A program made the position numbers and the translations under genes. The notes beneath the pieces were generated by a model, which was not told the origin of the DNA, ran no database searches, and saw only the letters and a list, made by a program, of their open reading frames with translations. Shown in pieces: positions 34,701 to 43,750 of a stretch of 64,000 bases of DNA (position 1 is the stretch's first letter; each line of letters starts with the position of its first letter). The stretch is taken from contig NC_013192.1 in assembly GCF_000023905.1 (NCBI RefSeq), positions 1,488,001-1,552,000 on the forward strand, given 5' to 3'. The stretch comes from Leptotrichia buccalis C-1013-b. GTDB taxonomy: Bacteria; Fusobacteriota; Fusobacteriia; Fusobacteriales; Leptotrichiaceae.

Positions 34701-34923
34701 TAAAAGAAATGAACAGTTAAAAGCAATAGTATCGCATAGCTTATTAACTACAGCATTTAATGTCTTGAATATTTTATTGCCAAACCCCATTTGTCTTATT
34801 TGTTTCCAAATTTGTTCAATGGGGTTTATTTTTGATGTATATGGCAATATATGTGTTAGTATGGTATTTCCTGAAATTTTTAAGTTTTTTGATTTATTCC
34901 ATTCCGTCTTATTAATTAGGTTT
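34701..34923 (-). pseudogene. IS630-family transposase C-terminal remnant
   Basis: One minus-strand frame reads KNLKISGNTILTHILPYTSK, then NPIEQIWKQIRQMGFGNKIF and TLNAVVNKLCDTIAFN. The LPYTSKINPIEQIW segment holds the final catalytic Glu of the IS630/Tc1-mariner DDE domain. The upstream catalytic part is missing and no terminal repeats are seen. The remnant fills the 290-bp gap between the methyltransferase and citrate synthase genes. Confidence 0.7.
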
Positions 34924-34990
34924 CATATAAACTATAGCTTTTTTAATTTTTATCAATTTAATTTAAAACGACTTCAAGTATATTTTAAAA

Positions 34991-36322
34991 TTATAAAAAT
35001 ACATTTCCATCTTCATCAATTGCCTTATAGGCAGGTCTTATTAATTTTTTATCCACAAGAATCTGCTCCATCCTATGTGCATTCCAGCTAGCTATTCTTG
35101 ACAATGCAAAAAGCGGTGTAAATATATTTGGCGGTATATTCAAAAGTTTATAGACAAATCCTGAATACAAGTCAACATTTGCACAAATTTCAAAATCTTT
35201 GCCTTTCAGTTCCTTCCCTATTTCCTTCGTAAATTTTTCAACATTTGAAAATAACTCAAATTCTTCAAGTGCATCTTTTTCGCGTGCAAGTTCACGGGCT
35301 CTTTTCTTTAAAATTACAGCACGTGGATCTGATACTGTATAAACTGCATGCCCCATTCCATAGATTCTTCCTTTTTTGTCAAATAATTGTTTTTCAAATA
35401 TTCCTTTTAAATATTCCTTTAGTTTGGCTTCATCATAAGGATTCGTGTTTTTTTTCATATCTTCTATCATTTGCGTAACCATTGAATTTGCTCCGCCATG
35501 CATAGGCCCTTTTAATGAACCAATTGAAGCGGAAATTGATGAATAAGTATCCGTCCTCGTGGAAGAAACTACGTGTGATGTAAAAGTTGAATTATTTCCT
35601 CCACCGTGTTCTGCATGAATAACTAAAATTAAATCCAGTATTTCAGCTTCCAGTGGTGTAAATTTATTGTCAATTCTCAGCATATGAAGAATATTTTCCG
35701 CAATGCTGTATTCCTCCACTGGATTGTGAATTATCAAACTTTCATTAAAATGCTTGTAGTTACAGGCTTGATAACAATAAACAAGTAAACTTGGAAATTT
35801 TGCAATTAAATTTAATGACTGGTCAATAAGATTTGATAAATCAACGTCATCTGGGTTTGAATCCAAAGTATAAAGACACAAGACTGCCCTTTGAAGCTGA
35901 TTCATAATATCTGCACTAGGTTTTCGTAAAATAAAATCTTCTATAAATTCATCAGGCAGGTGACGATACTCTTTTAATGTACTTATAAACATCTTTAATT
36001 CAAAATTCGATGGTACTTTTCCAAAAAGTAGTAAAAACATTGTTTTTTCAAAGGAAAAAGATTTTTCTTTTCCAAATTGTTTTATAAGTTTATCAATTGC
36101 TATTCCTCGATAATAGAGTTTTCCTTCCTCTGGAATTTTTTTTCCTTTTTTATCCACCGTATACCCTTGAACCGAACCGATTTTAGTAAGCCCAACTAAA
36201 ACACCTGTTCCATTTTTATTCCTAAGCCCCCTTTTCACGTTTAACTTGTTATAATCATCATCAGAAATAGAATTATTCTGGTTAAATAAAATGCCGAGTT
36301 CATTTATAAAATCACTTTTCAT
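34991..36322 (-). CDS. gltA: Citrate synthase
   Basis: A 443-residue citrate synthase condensing acetyl-CoA and oxaloacetate. Catalytic histidines are visible in IHAEHGGGNNST and MGHAVYTVSDPRA, and GPMHGGANSMV is the substrate loop. The N-terminal extension with GTGVLVGLTKIGSVQGY and YYRGIAIDKL is typical of the longer clostridial/fusobacterial type. AGGAGG overlaps the end of the isocitrate dehydrogenase gene nine bases upstream. Together with acn and icd it makes the oxidative branch to 2-oxoglutarate, most likely for glutamate synthesis in a fermenter. Confidence 0.92.
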   Translation of the reverse strand: MKSDFINELGILFNQNNSISDDDYNKLNVKRGLRNKNGTGVLVGLTKIGSVQGYTVDKKGKKIPEEGKLYYRGIAIDKLIKQFGKEKSFSFEKTMFLLLFGKVPSNFELKMFISTLKEYRHLPDEFIEDFILRKPSADIMNQLQRAVLCLYTLDSNPDDVDLSNLIDQSLNLIAKFPSLLVYCYQACNYKHFNESLIIHNPVEEYSIAENILHMLRIDNKFTPLEAEILDLILVIHAEHGGGNNSTFTSHVVSSTRTDTYSSISASIGSLKGPMHGGANSMVTQMIEDMKKNTNPYDEAKLKEYLKGIFEKQLFDKKGRIYGMGHAVYTVSDPRAVILKKRARELAREKDALEEFELFSNVEKFTKEIGKELKGKDFEICANVDLYSGFVYKLLNIPPNIFTPLFALSRIASWNAHRMEQILVDKKLIRPAYKAIDEDGNVFL

Positions 36323-36331
36323 AACGCCCTC

Positions 36332-37333
36332 CTATCCTAAATTTTCAATAATTTTTTTTGTAAATTCAGTCGTTGTAGCATTTCCACCTAAATCTCCAGT
36401 TTTACAGTCACTTTCCAAAGTTTTTAAAATTGCATTTTCTATTTTTTGAGCAAAATCATTCAAGTTAAGATATTTTAGCATTTCCAAAGATGAAAGCAAT
36501 AATGCAAGTGGATTTGCTTTATTTTGCCCTGCAATGTCAGGTGCTGAACCATGTACAGCTTCAAAAATCGCAATATCATCTCCAATATTAGCTCCAGGAG
36601 CAACTCCAAGCCCACCTACAAGTCCTGCTACAAGGTCCGATAAAATATCTCCGTATAAATTCATCGTAACAATCACTTTAAATCTTTCTGGATTTGTAAC
36701 AAGCTGCATGCACATATTGTCAATAATAAGTTCTTCTAAATCAATTCCTTCGTAATTTTTTGCAACTTCCCTTGCAATTTCTAAAAACATTCCGTCAGTA
36801 TATTTTAAAATATTTGCTTTATGAACAACTGTAACTTTGGAAATTTTATTATTTTTTGCATATTCAAATGCACTTTTTATAATTCTTTCGCTTCCTTTTC
36901 TAGTAATTCTTTTTATAGCGATTGCACTTGTTTTTTCCTCATCTTCAAATTTTTCTTCTCCAATGTAAATTCCTTCTGTATTTTCACGAAAAATTGCCAA
37001 TTCAATATTTTTATAACGTGTTTCAATTCCTGGTAAATTTCTTGACGGTCTAAAGTTTGTATACAAATCATATTTTTTTCTAAGATACACATTTATGCTT
37101 CTAAAACCTTTTCCAATTGGCGTAGTAATTGGTCCCTTTATAGCAATTTTATTTTTTTCAACGCTTTCATAAAGGCTTTCAGGAATTAACTCCCCAGTTT
37201 TTTCATAAACATCTGTCCCTGCATTTTCAGTTTCAAATTCAACTGGAACTTTTGCAGCTTTAAAAATTTCAACTAAACTTTCAGATATTTCATATCCAAT
37301 CCCATCTCCAGGTATTAATGTAACTTTCTTCAT
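36332..37333 (-). CDS. icd: Isocitrate dehydrogenase (isocitrate/isopropylmalate family)
   Basis: A 333-residue beta-decarboxylating dehydrogenase. LIPGDGIGYEISESL is the N-terminal motif. The substrate arginines are in NVYLRKKYDLYTNFRPSRN, and RENTEGIYIGEE and NLYGDILSDLVAGLVGGLG are family signatures with the metal-binding Asp residues. The size resembles NAD-dependent isocitrate or homoisocitrate dehydrogenases. Its position between acn and gltA makes isocitrate the natural substrate. GSAPDIAGQNKANPLA is the adenine-nucleotide region and fits NAD rather than NADP use (moderate certainty). Confidence 0.88.
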   Translation of the reverse strand: MKKVTLIPGDGIGYEISESLVEIFKAAKVPVEFETENAGTDVYEKTGELIPESLYESVEKNKIAIKGPITTPIGKGFRSINVYLRKKYDLYTNFRPSRNLPGIETRYKNIELAIFRENTEGIYIGEEKFEDEEKTSAIAIKRITRKGSERIIKSAFEYAKNNKISKVTVVHKANILKYTDGMFLEIAREVAKNYEGIDLEELIIDNMCMQLVTNPERFKVIVTMNLYGDILSDLVAGLVGGLGVAPGANIGDDIAIFEAVHGSAPDIAGQNKANPLALLLSSLEMLKYLNLNDFAQKIENAILKTLESDCKTGDLGGNATTTEFTKKIIENLG

Positions 37334-37535
37334 AATAAATCACTCTTTTCTTTTTTCAATTTTTAATTTTTATATAAAATTCTTTCTAAAAATATATCAG
37401 ATTTGTTTGATAACTATGTAAATTTAGAATTATAATGAAATGAATACTATTAAACAAGGGGTCTTGACCCCCTGTCATAAATAAAAAAATATTAAATTAT
37501 CAAACAATATAACTTTTAAATTTAGTTTCTAAATA

Positions 37536-39506
37536 TTAACTTAAAAATTCATCACTTGTAGCAAATTTTAAGTATCCTCCAAATTTCAGTATTTTTAATT
37601 CTCTTTCAGAACCATTAAATTTTGCAGGAAATTCAATATTTTTTGTAATATTTTTTATTATAAATGTTCCATTTTTTAGTGAATTTTTTATGTCCGATAA
37701 TTGTAATTCATCGTACTCATCAATTTTATTGTAGTCTTCCACATTTTCAAATTCTAATGGGATAATTCCGCTATTTATTAAGTTTGCTTTATGGATTCTC
37801 GCAAAGGATTTTGCAATAACTGCCTTTATTCCAAGATAAAGTGGCAATAATGCAGCATGTTCACGGCTCGAACCTTGTCCATAATTTTCCCCTCCGACAA
37901 CGATTCCTCCATTATTTTTTTCAGCTCTTTCCTTAAAATCTGGAATAATTGTTTCAAAGCAATGTTCAGATAATTTTGGAATATTGGAACGGAACGGTAA
38001 TAGTGCCGCATTTGATGGACAAATGTCATCTGTTGTAATGTTGTCTTTTGTTTTTAAAATCACTTTTTTAGTAAAAGTATCTTTTAGCTCTTCTCCAATT
38101 GGAAATGGCTGGATATTTGGTCCCATTATAATTTCTACTGCTTCTCTTTCTTTTTTTGCTTCATTTTCATCAGCATTTGGAAAAATAAAGTAATTGTCTG
38201 ATGTTTCAAATTTTTCAGGCTCTTTTATAATAATTTCTTCCCCTAATTCTCTAGGGTCTGTCAAATATCCTGTAAGTGCTGATGCTGCCGCTGTTTCTGT
38301 ACTCACAAGATAAACTCCCGCACTCATTGTTCCACATCGTCCCTTAAAGTTCCTGTTAAATGTTCTAAGTGAAATTCCATTAGTTTTTGGTGCCTGCCCC
38401 ATTCCAATACAAGGTCCGCACGCAGCTTCTAGTAATCTTGCTCCAGCGGCAATAAATTTTGCCAAAGCATTGTTTTCTGAAATCATTTTCATAATATTGC
38501 TTGAACCTGGCGATAAAACAAGACTTACATCAGGATGTACTCTTTTTCCGTCTAAAATCGCCGCAAGTTTCATAAAATCCGAATAAGATGAGTTTGTACA
38601 AGAACCAATCGCAATTTGGTCAACTTTTAATTTTTCTTCAGGAATCTCATGTACATTGTCAGGACTATGTGGAAATGCTGCAAGCGGTACTAATTCATCC
38701 AGATTGACAATTAGCTTGTCATCATAAAAAGCATCTTCATCTGGCAACAGTTCGACAAAATCTTCTCCACGTGACTGTTTTTCTAAAAAAGTCTTTGTGT
38801 ATTCATCGCTTGGGAAAATTGACGTTGTTGCCCCTAGCTCCGCTCCCATATTTGTTATTGTTGCCCTGTCTTCAACTGACAATGATTTAATCCCTTCTCC
38901 AGTATACTCCATTACATATCCAACTCCACCTTTTACAGTCAATTCCTTCAAAACATAAAGAATAACATCCTTAGCCGATACCCAAGGCTGTAATTTCCCT
39001 CTTAATTCGATATTATAAACTTTTGGAACTTTCAAGTAATAAAGCCCACGTGCCATACCAATCGCAACATCAAGCCCTCCAGCTCCTATTGCCAGCATTC
39101 CAAGCCCTCCACCAGTGGGAGTATGACTGTCAGAACCAATTAATATTTTCCCTGGTTTTCCAAATCTTTCCAAATGCAGTCTATGACAAATTCCATTTCC
39201 TGGTTTTGAAAAAATAATATTATGTTTAGCAGCCGATGTTTTAATAAATTCGTGGTCATCCGCATTTTCAAAACTTGACTGCAGCATATTGTGGTCAACA
39301 TATGCCACCGAAACCTCAGTTGCAACTTTATCAACATTCATCGCATTTAATTGCAAATAAGCCATAGTTCCTGTAGAATCCTGTGTAAGCGTCTGATTTA
39401 CTCTTACCGCAATTTCATTTCCAGCCTTTAGCTCACCCTTTAAAAGATTTTTAGCTAAAATTTTATAAGTTAAACTCATTTTACTTGAATTTTTATTCGT
39501 AGCCAT
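37536..39506 (-). CDS. acn: Aconitate hydratase
   Basis: A 656-residue aconitase converting citrate to isocitrate. The [4Fe-4S] cysteines are in AIGSCTNSSYSDF and ACGPCIGMGQ. Other signatures are GSDSHTPTGGGLGMLA and, in the swivel domain, GGENYGQGSSREHAA. The size and order match the short mitochondrial-like bacterial aconitases, not AcnB. AGGAGG precedes the ATG, and a good promoter lies 40 bp upstream. A 202-bp gap with a small GGGGTC/GACCCC hairpin (37455-37475) separates it from icd. Confidence 0.9.
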   Translation of the reverse strand: MATNKNSSKMSLTYKILAKNLLKGELKAGNEIAVRVNQTLTQDSTGTMAYLQLNAMNVDKVATEVSVAYVDHNMLQSSFENADDHEFIKTSAAKHNIIFSKPGNGICHRLHLERFGKPGKILIGSDSHTPTGGGLGMLAIGAGGLDVAIGMARGLYYLKVPKVYNIELRGKLQPWVSAKDVILYVLKELTVKGGVGYVMEYTGEGIKSLSVEDRATITNMGAELGATTSIFPSDEYTKTFLEKQSRGEDFVELLPDEDAFYDDKLIVNLDELVPLAAFPHSPDNVHEIPEEKLKVDQIAIGSCTNSSYSDFMKLAAILDGKRVHPDVSLVLSPGSSNIMKMISENNALAKFIAAGARLLEAACGPCIGMGQAPKTNGISLRTFNRNFKGRCGTMSAGVYLVSTETAAASALTGYLTDPRELGEEIIIKEPEKFETSDNYFIFPNADENEAKKEREAVEIIMGPNIQPFPIGEELKDTFTKKVILKTKDNITTDDICPSNAALLPFRSNIPKLSEHCFETIIPDFKERAEKNNGGIVVGGENYGQGSSREHAALLPLYLGIKAVIAKSFARIHKANLINSGIIPLEFENVEDYNKIDEYDELQLSDIKNSLKNGTFIIKNITKNIEFPAKFNGSERELKILKFGGYLKFATSDEFLS

Positions 39507-39545
39507 TTTGCTATCCTCCTAACTTAACTTTTCAATCATATTATT

Positions 39546-39575
39546 ATTATAATACTAAATCATTAAATGTGTCAA
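39546..39575 (-). promoter_or_regulatory. Sigma-70-type promoter of the acn-icd-gltA unit
   Basis: Minus-strand TTGACA (39570-39575) and TATAAT (39546-39551) are both consensus, with 18-bp spacing. Transcription would begin about 30 bp before the acn ribosome site. Confidence 0.7.
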
Positions 39576-39740
39576 CGATATATAGCATATATTTTTTATA
39601 TGATTTAATATATATTGTAAATCATTGAAGAAAACCTAATAAAGTTAGCTTTTTTAAACATTCAAAATTATTATTTTCATCTAAATTTTTTTTATTTGAT
39701 TATCAAACAAGTTACTTCAAAAACCATTATTATAATAAAC

Positions 39741-39771
39741 AAAAAAGACTATCTCAATAAATAGCCTTTTT
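39741..39771 (-). terminator. Terminator after the PAP2 phosphatase gene
   Basis: Minus GGCTAT and ATAGTC (one G-U pair) with an AT loop, then six T. It belongs to the GGCTATCTCA-type terminators also seen at 42644 and 44890. Confidence 0.55.
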
Positions 39772-39830
39772 CTATAAATTTCAATTAATTATTCTTTTTT
39801 TACTGCCTTCTTTTTCTTTGCTATTGCTGA

Positions 39831-40529
39831 TTAATTAACCGCCTCAAGTTTTTCTCTGTCTTGTTTTACTTTTCCTGTTTTTCTATTTTTTTTACTATAA
39901 ATAGGTTCTTTTACATAATGAATTTCGTGCATTCTATTGTACACAAATTTTGCGATAAAATAAGAAAGAACAACACTTGCGATAACATCAGTAGTCCAAT
40001 GATGTATCAAATAAACTCGACTAACCCCTACTAAAAATCCTAAAATAAATAGTAACATTTTGATAACTCTGTTTTTTATGAAAAAACTTAAAATCCAAAT
40101 TGTTCCCCAAATAGTAATCGTGTGCCCTGAAGGAAAAGAAGCATAGTCAGATTCAAAAAGTGAGTTATTTTTTATTAAATCTAAAATTCCATAAAATTTT
40201 TCTGGATTTGCAGTTATTGAAGGTCTTGCTCTTCCAAACAATAGTTTACATAAGTGTACGACAATTTGAGTAGAAAGTAAACTAAAAAATATACCTGCAA
40301 TATACTTTTTTAAAGTATAAAATTTCTTTTTATCAAATAAAATAAAAGAAACTAATACAGCAACCACTAATAATTCAAAGTGTCCTTCTTCAAATTTAGT
40401 AATAAAACGAAAGAATTTTTCAATATTTTCTGAACCATAAAAAATGCTAGACTCTGAAAAAAACGATAAATGTTTAAAAAAGAATCTGTCAATAAAAAAA
40501 ATATTATTCGTTAGTTGCAATGGTATCAC
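39831..40529 (-). CDS. PAP2-family membrane phosphatase
   Basis: An integral membrane phosphatase of about 232 residues with the three PAP2 signatures KLLFGRARP, SFPSGH and SRVYLIHHWTTDV, including the catalytic His residues. Five or six membrane helices surround them, and a basic tail follows. Substrates of this group include phosphatidylglycerophosphate and undecaprenyl pyrophosphate. Long upstream extensions would overlap the divergent response regulator gene. I therefore prefer GTG 40529 (AAGGA upstream) or the TTG at 40520; the exact start is uncertain. Confidence 0.8.
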   Translation of the reverse strand: MIPLQLTNNIFFIDRFFFKHLSFFSESSIFYGSENIEKFFRFITKFEEGHFELLVVAVLVSFILFDKKKFYTLKKYIAGIFFSLLSTQIVVHLCKLLFGRARPSITANPEKFYGILDLIKNNSLFESDYASFPSGHTITIWGTIWILSFFIKNRVIKMLLFILGFLVGVSRVYLIHHWTTDVIASVVLSYFIAKFVYNRMHEIHYVKEPIYSKKNRKTGKVKQDREKLEAVN

Positions 40530-40687
40530 CTTTTCCTTTTTTGTTTTTAGTTTATAAAAATTAAATTTAAAATTATATCTTTTTATTTTCTTAAAATTAA
40601 GATATAATATCGTTGATGACATAATAATAGCATAAAAATTAAATTTAAAAATGAATTTAACCTGAATAAATTTTAGAAAGGGAAAAA

Positions 40688-41335
40688 ATGGGAAAAATAC
40701 TAATTGTTGAAGATGAAAAAAAAATTTCACGAATTTTAAAATTACAGCTAGAGCGAAAAAATCATGAAATAACAATAATCGAAAATGGAATCGATGCATT
40801 AAATGAAATTCACAAAAAAAGAGATTTTTATGACTTAATGCTTTTGGATTTAGGACTTCCTTCAATGGAGGGAAATGAAGTTTGTAAAAATGTTAGAAAA
40901 ATATCAAAAGTTCCTATAATTGTTGTTTCTGCCAAAAACAATGTAGAAGAAAAAGTTGATTTGTTAAAATCTGGGGCAAGTGACTATGTTACAAAACCTT
41001 TTGATTTTTTGGAATTAGAAGCAAGGATTAATATAAATATTAGAAAAGAAAAAATTTCTCAAATCACCTACAAAACTTTAACATTAAATCTGCAAAATTA
41101 TTCCCTTTATTTAGAAAATGTCCCTATTTTATTGACAAAAACAGAATTTGAACTTGTAAAACTGTTAATTGAAAATAAGGAAGAAATTGTTTTAAGAGAT
41201 AAAATTATTGAAAAAATATGGGGATGGGAAGCAAGTGACAATCTTCTTGACAGCACAATAAAAAAAATAAGGCAAAAACTAGGAAAGGAAAAAATTAAAA
41301 CAGTGAGAGGAATTGGTTACATTTTAAAAATATGA
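40688..41335 (+). CDS. OmpR-family response regulator
   Basis: A 215-residue two-component regulator. The receiver domain has the acidic pair in VEDEKK, phospho-acceptor Asp54 in LLDLGLPS, and the conserved Lys in VTKPFDF. The C-terminal winged helix ends in KIRQKLGKEKIKTVRGIGYI. GAAAGGG precedes the ATG. It overlaps the kinase gene by four bases. It is divergent from the PAP2 gene, a possible target, but no direct-repeat operator is obvious in the short intergenic region. Confidence 0.9.
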   Translation: MGKILIVEDEKKISRILKLQLERKNHEITIIENGIDALNEIHKKRDFYDLMLLDLGLPSMEGNEVCKNVRKISKVPIIVVSAKNNVEEKVDLLKSGASDYVTKPFDFLELEARININIRKEKISQITYKTLTLNLQNYSLYLENVPILLTKTEFELVKLLIENKEEIVLRDKIIEKIWGWEASDNLLDSTIKKIRQKLGKEKIKTVRGIGYILKI

Positions 41336-42633
41336 AAAAAATAAAAGACAAAATAATTATTGCAAATACAGTAAGCCTTATTTTTATCTCATTTATCATT
41401 ATTTTATCAATGACAATCTTTTTGATTCATACAGCCGTTGAAACAGAAACTAAGGAAATGGATAAATTAATTCCTGTTGTTATTGAAAAATTAGATAAGG
41501 TTCCAGACAATAAATTAAAAGAAACTTATGAAAAATATGATTATGCTGATAAAGAATATATTTCCCTTGCAGTTTTAAGAAATGGAAAATTCATTTATTT
41601 AACAGATGATGAAAAAAGCTTTAAGCTAAAAAAATTTGAATCAAATAAACTTAAAACAAAATGGGACAGATTTATCTATAAAAAAATTTATAATGGATAC
41701 AAATCAAAATATTATGTCATACGAAATTTTGAATTTATGGAAGCGCATGAACTCTTGTACGTTATGCTTGCAATGTTTGTTTTAATAACAATCTCGATTA
41801 TTATAATTTCCAAAATTGTAGCAGAACATGTCTTGACTCCGCTTTCAAATATAATTTCTCAAAGTAATGAAATGAGTAAACATAATATTGATTTACAGTT
41901 AACAAAGACACGAGATGATGAAATCGGAGAATTAATTGATGTTTTAAATGAAACTTTTAATAAAAAAAAGGAAATTATAAAAAGTCAAAAAGCATTTACT
42001 TCTAATGTATCACATGAATTAAAAACACCTCTTGCTATAATGAAAGGTTATTTAGATATACTAAAATGGGGAAAAGATGATAAAGATTTATTGAATGAAG
42101 CTATCGAAAATCTAAATCTTGAAGTAAAAAATATCGAAAGAATAATCAATACACTATTTTTAAATTCAAATCTTGAAAAAATAACTGTGAAAAAAGAAAT
42201 TACTGATGTAAAACAGCTTTTCAAGAAAATAAAAAAAGATTATGAACTTCTAAATATTAAAAATGAAATGATAATAAAAGTAAATAATGAGGTAAATATT
42301 TTTGTTGATAAAAATCTAATTTCAGAAGCTTTGCGTGGATTAATTGACAACTGTATTAAATACTCCATAGGAAATATTGAATTAATTGCAAGAGAAGATG
42401 AAGTAGTCGAAATTATTGTAAGAAATTATGGAGAAGGGATTCCTGAAGAAGAAAAGAAAAATCTGTTTAATCGTAATTTTCAAGGTAAAAATGCTAAAAA
42501 AGGCTTGGGGCTTGGACTTCCAATTATCAAAGACATAATTTTACTAAACGATGGAAAAATTTATATAGAAAATAGGAAAGATGGAATTGATGTAAAAATA
42601 CAGTTTAAAAAAATTGATTATAAAAATGAATGA
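41332..42633 (+). CDS. Sensor histidine kinase
   Basis: A 433-residue membrane kinase. It has an N-terminal helix (residues 13-33), an extracytoplasmic sensor loop of about 100 residues, and a second helix near 145-165. A HAMP domain follows (LSNIISQSNEMSKHNIDLQL). The phospho-acceptor is His228 in SHELKTPLAIMKGYLD. ATP-binding boxes are LIDNCIKYS (N), YGEGIPEEEK (G1) and GLGLGLPIIKD (G2). The ATG overlaps the response regulator stop. The signal is unknown. A terminator follows the stop. Confidence 0.9.
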   Translation: MKKIKDKIIIANTVSLIFISFIIILSMTIFLIHTAVETETKEMDKLIPVVIEKLDKVPDNKLKETYEKYDYADKEYISLAVLRNGKFIYLTDDEKSFKLKKFESNKLKTKWDRFIYKKIYNGYKSKYYVIRNFEFMEAHELLYVMLAMFVLITISIIIISKIVAEHVLTPLSNIISQSNEMSKHNIDLQLTKTRDDEIGELIDVLNETFNKKKEIIKSQKAFTSNVSHELKTPLAIMKGYLDILKWGKDDKDLLNEAIENLNLEVKNIERIINTLFLNSNLEKITVKKEITDVKQLFKKIKKDYELLNIKNEMIIKVNNEVNIFVDKNLISEALRGLIDNCIKYSIGNIELIAREDEVVEIIVRNYGEGIPEEEKKNLFNRNFQGKNAKKGLGLGLPIIKDIILLNDGKIYIENRKDGIDVKIQFKKIDYKNE

Positions 42634-42643
42634 ATAAATAAGA

Positions 42644-42686
42644 AAATAGGCTATCTCAAAAAACTTTTAGGAAAGCCTATTTTTCT
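42644..42686. terminator. Terminator after the histidine kinase gene
   Basis: AAAATAGGCT and AGCCTATTTT form a 10-bp stem. T-runs are available on both strands. It is part of the duplicated htrA 3' region and now ends the two-component operon. Confidence 0.7.
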
Positions 42687-42702
42687 ATAACTTCTGATTG
42701 TT

Positions 42703-42930
42703 GTTTTATCTTCTTTACTGTGTTCTTGTTTGCTGTTGTGAATAATTAAAAGCTTCTAATTTCATAGAAATATTTTTTTCTTTTCTATTTAATTTAATGA
42801 TACTTTCAGATTAACTGTTTCACTAATTTTCTTAGCTGCAAACTCTCCAATAAATGCTCCTGCTAATGTTACACGTTTGCCTTAAGTCCGTATTTTGCTG
42901 CTGACGAATCTGGATAAATTTGTTGCACAA
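42703..42930 (-). pseudogene. HtrA C-terminal (PDZ) fragment
   Basis: The minus strand encodes in pieces KNISMKLEAFNYSQQQTR and neighbouring PDZ sequence of the intact HtrA at 44956-46098. It has stops and an internal deletion, and no protease domain. It is a duplicated 3' end. Confidence 0.75.
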
Positions 42931-42995
42931 AAATAACAATTAAATCTTAGTTTATCAATGCTTCACAATGTTTAAACATCTATCATAAAATTTTA

Positions 42996-43024
42996 TTGAC
43001 TTTTTATATAACAGGTGTTATAAT
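42996..43024 (+). promoter_or_regulatory. bioY promoter with overlapping palindrome
   Basis: TTGACT (42996-43001) and TATAAT (43019-43024) are separated by 17 bp. A dyad TATAACA-GG-TGTTATA at 43007-43022 lies between and into the -10, where a bound repressor would block initiation. It is not the classical BirA box as I know it; a biotin-responsive regulator is inference. Confidence 0.65.
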
Positions 43025-43056
43025 ACTATAAAATTAAAAATAGTGGAGGTATTTTT

Positions 43057-43632
43057 ATGAAACAAAATATTTTAAATAATGTTATAAAAATTAAAACAAA
43101 AGAAAAAGAATTTTTAAAAAGTATTTTTTTTGTATTGAGTGGAGTTATACTTTTATCAATAATGTCTCAGCTTATAATACCGCTTTATTTCACTCCTGTA
43201 CCTATTTCACTAGGATCATTTGGAGTAATGTTAATAGCATTGTTATATGGTAGAAAATTAGGAACAGCAACTGTACTTTCCTATATTGCGGCAGGTAGTT
43301 TCGGAGCTCCTATTTTCGCTGGATTTAAAGCAGGTTCCTTGTTTTCGCCAACAGGAGGATATATTTTAGGATATATTGCTGCTGCATTAATTTTAGGATT
43401 CTTATCTGATAAAGGTATTGCAAAATCTTATGTGAAGACATTTCTTTCATTATTACTTGCCAGTGCCGTTATTTTGGTATTAGGTGCATTAGTATTGATA
43501 TTATTTGTGCCTAGTAAAAATATATTTATGATTGGTGTGCTTCCTTTTCTTCCTGGAGATATGTTAAAAGTAGTTGCTGCAGCTCTTTTATTTCCAAGAT
43601 TATGGAAATTTATAAAAACAAATAAAAATTAA
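43057..43632 (+). CDS. bioY: Biotin transporter BioY (ECF S component)
   Basis: A 191-residue membrane protein with six helices. The BioY signatures are LYFTPVPISLGSFGVMLIAL near the N-terminus and GSFGAPIFAGFKAGSLFSPT followed by GGYILGYI, the substrate-binding region. BioY imports biotin, usually with a shared EcfA/EcfT module that is not in this window. TGGAGG precedes the ATG. A terminator lies between it and bioB. Confidence 0.92.
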   Translation: MKQNILNNVIKIKTKEKEFLKSIFFVLSGVILLSIMSQLIIPLYFTPVPISLGSFGVMLIALLYGRKLGTATVLSYIAAGSFGAPIFAGFKAGSLFSPTGGYILGYIAAALILGFLSDKGIAKSYVKTFLSLLLASAVILVLGALVLILFVPSKNIFMIGVLPFLPGDMLKVVAAALLFPRLWKFIKTNKN

Positions 43633-43651
43633 GTTATTTTATTTGTTGAAC

Positions 43652-43690
43652 GAAAAATCTCCTTTATAAAAATTTTAGGAGATTTTTTAT
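43652..43690 (+). terminator. Terminator between bioY and bioB
   Basis: AAAATCTCCT and AGGAGATTTT form a 10-bp stem around a 13-base AT loop, followed by six T. It may act as a partial terminator if bioB depends on the bioY promoter. Confidence 0.7.
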
Positions 43691-43750
43691 TTATATTATT
43701 ATATCTTCGATTAATACAATTTTTTGAGTACAAGGAAAGGAAAAAAAGAG

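Larger units (their letters stand above)
42633..42935 (-). repeat. Direct repeat of the htrA 3' end and terminator, left copy
   Basis: About 300 bp matching 44878-45215 in the same orientation, covering the terminator and the last 85 or so codons of htrA. The copy has numerous substitutions and an internal deletion of some 30-40 bp. The two repeats bracket the bioY-bioB segment (42936-44877). Confidence 0.75.

Noticed and set aside
34765-35091. Plus-strand open frame of 108 codons
   Set aside because: It is antisense to an IS630 transposase relic and to the 3' end of citrate synthase; the protein-like signal is on the minus strand.
37455-37475. GGGGTC/GACCCC hairpin between acn and icd taken as a terminator
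   Set aside because: No T-run follows on either strand and icd has no clear promoter after it, so I do not call it a terminator.
40530-40865. N-terminal extension of the PAP2 phosphatase
   Set aside because: It would overlap the divergent response regulator gene and its sequence is Phe-rich antisense of that gene.
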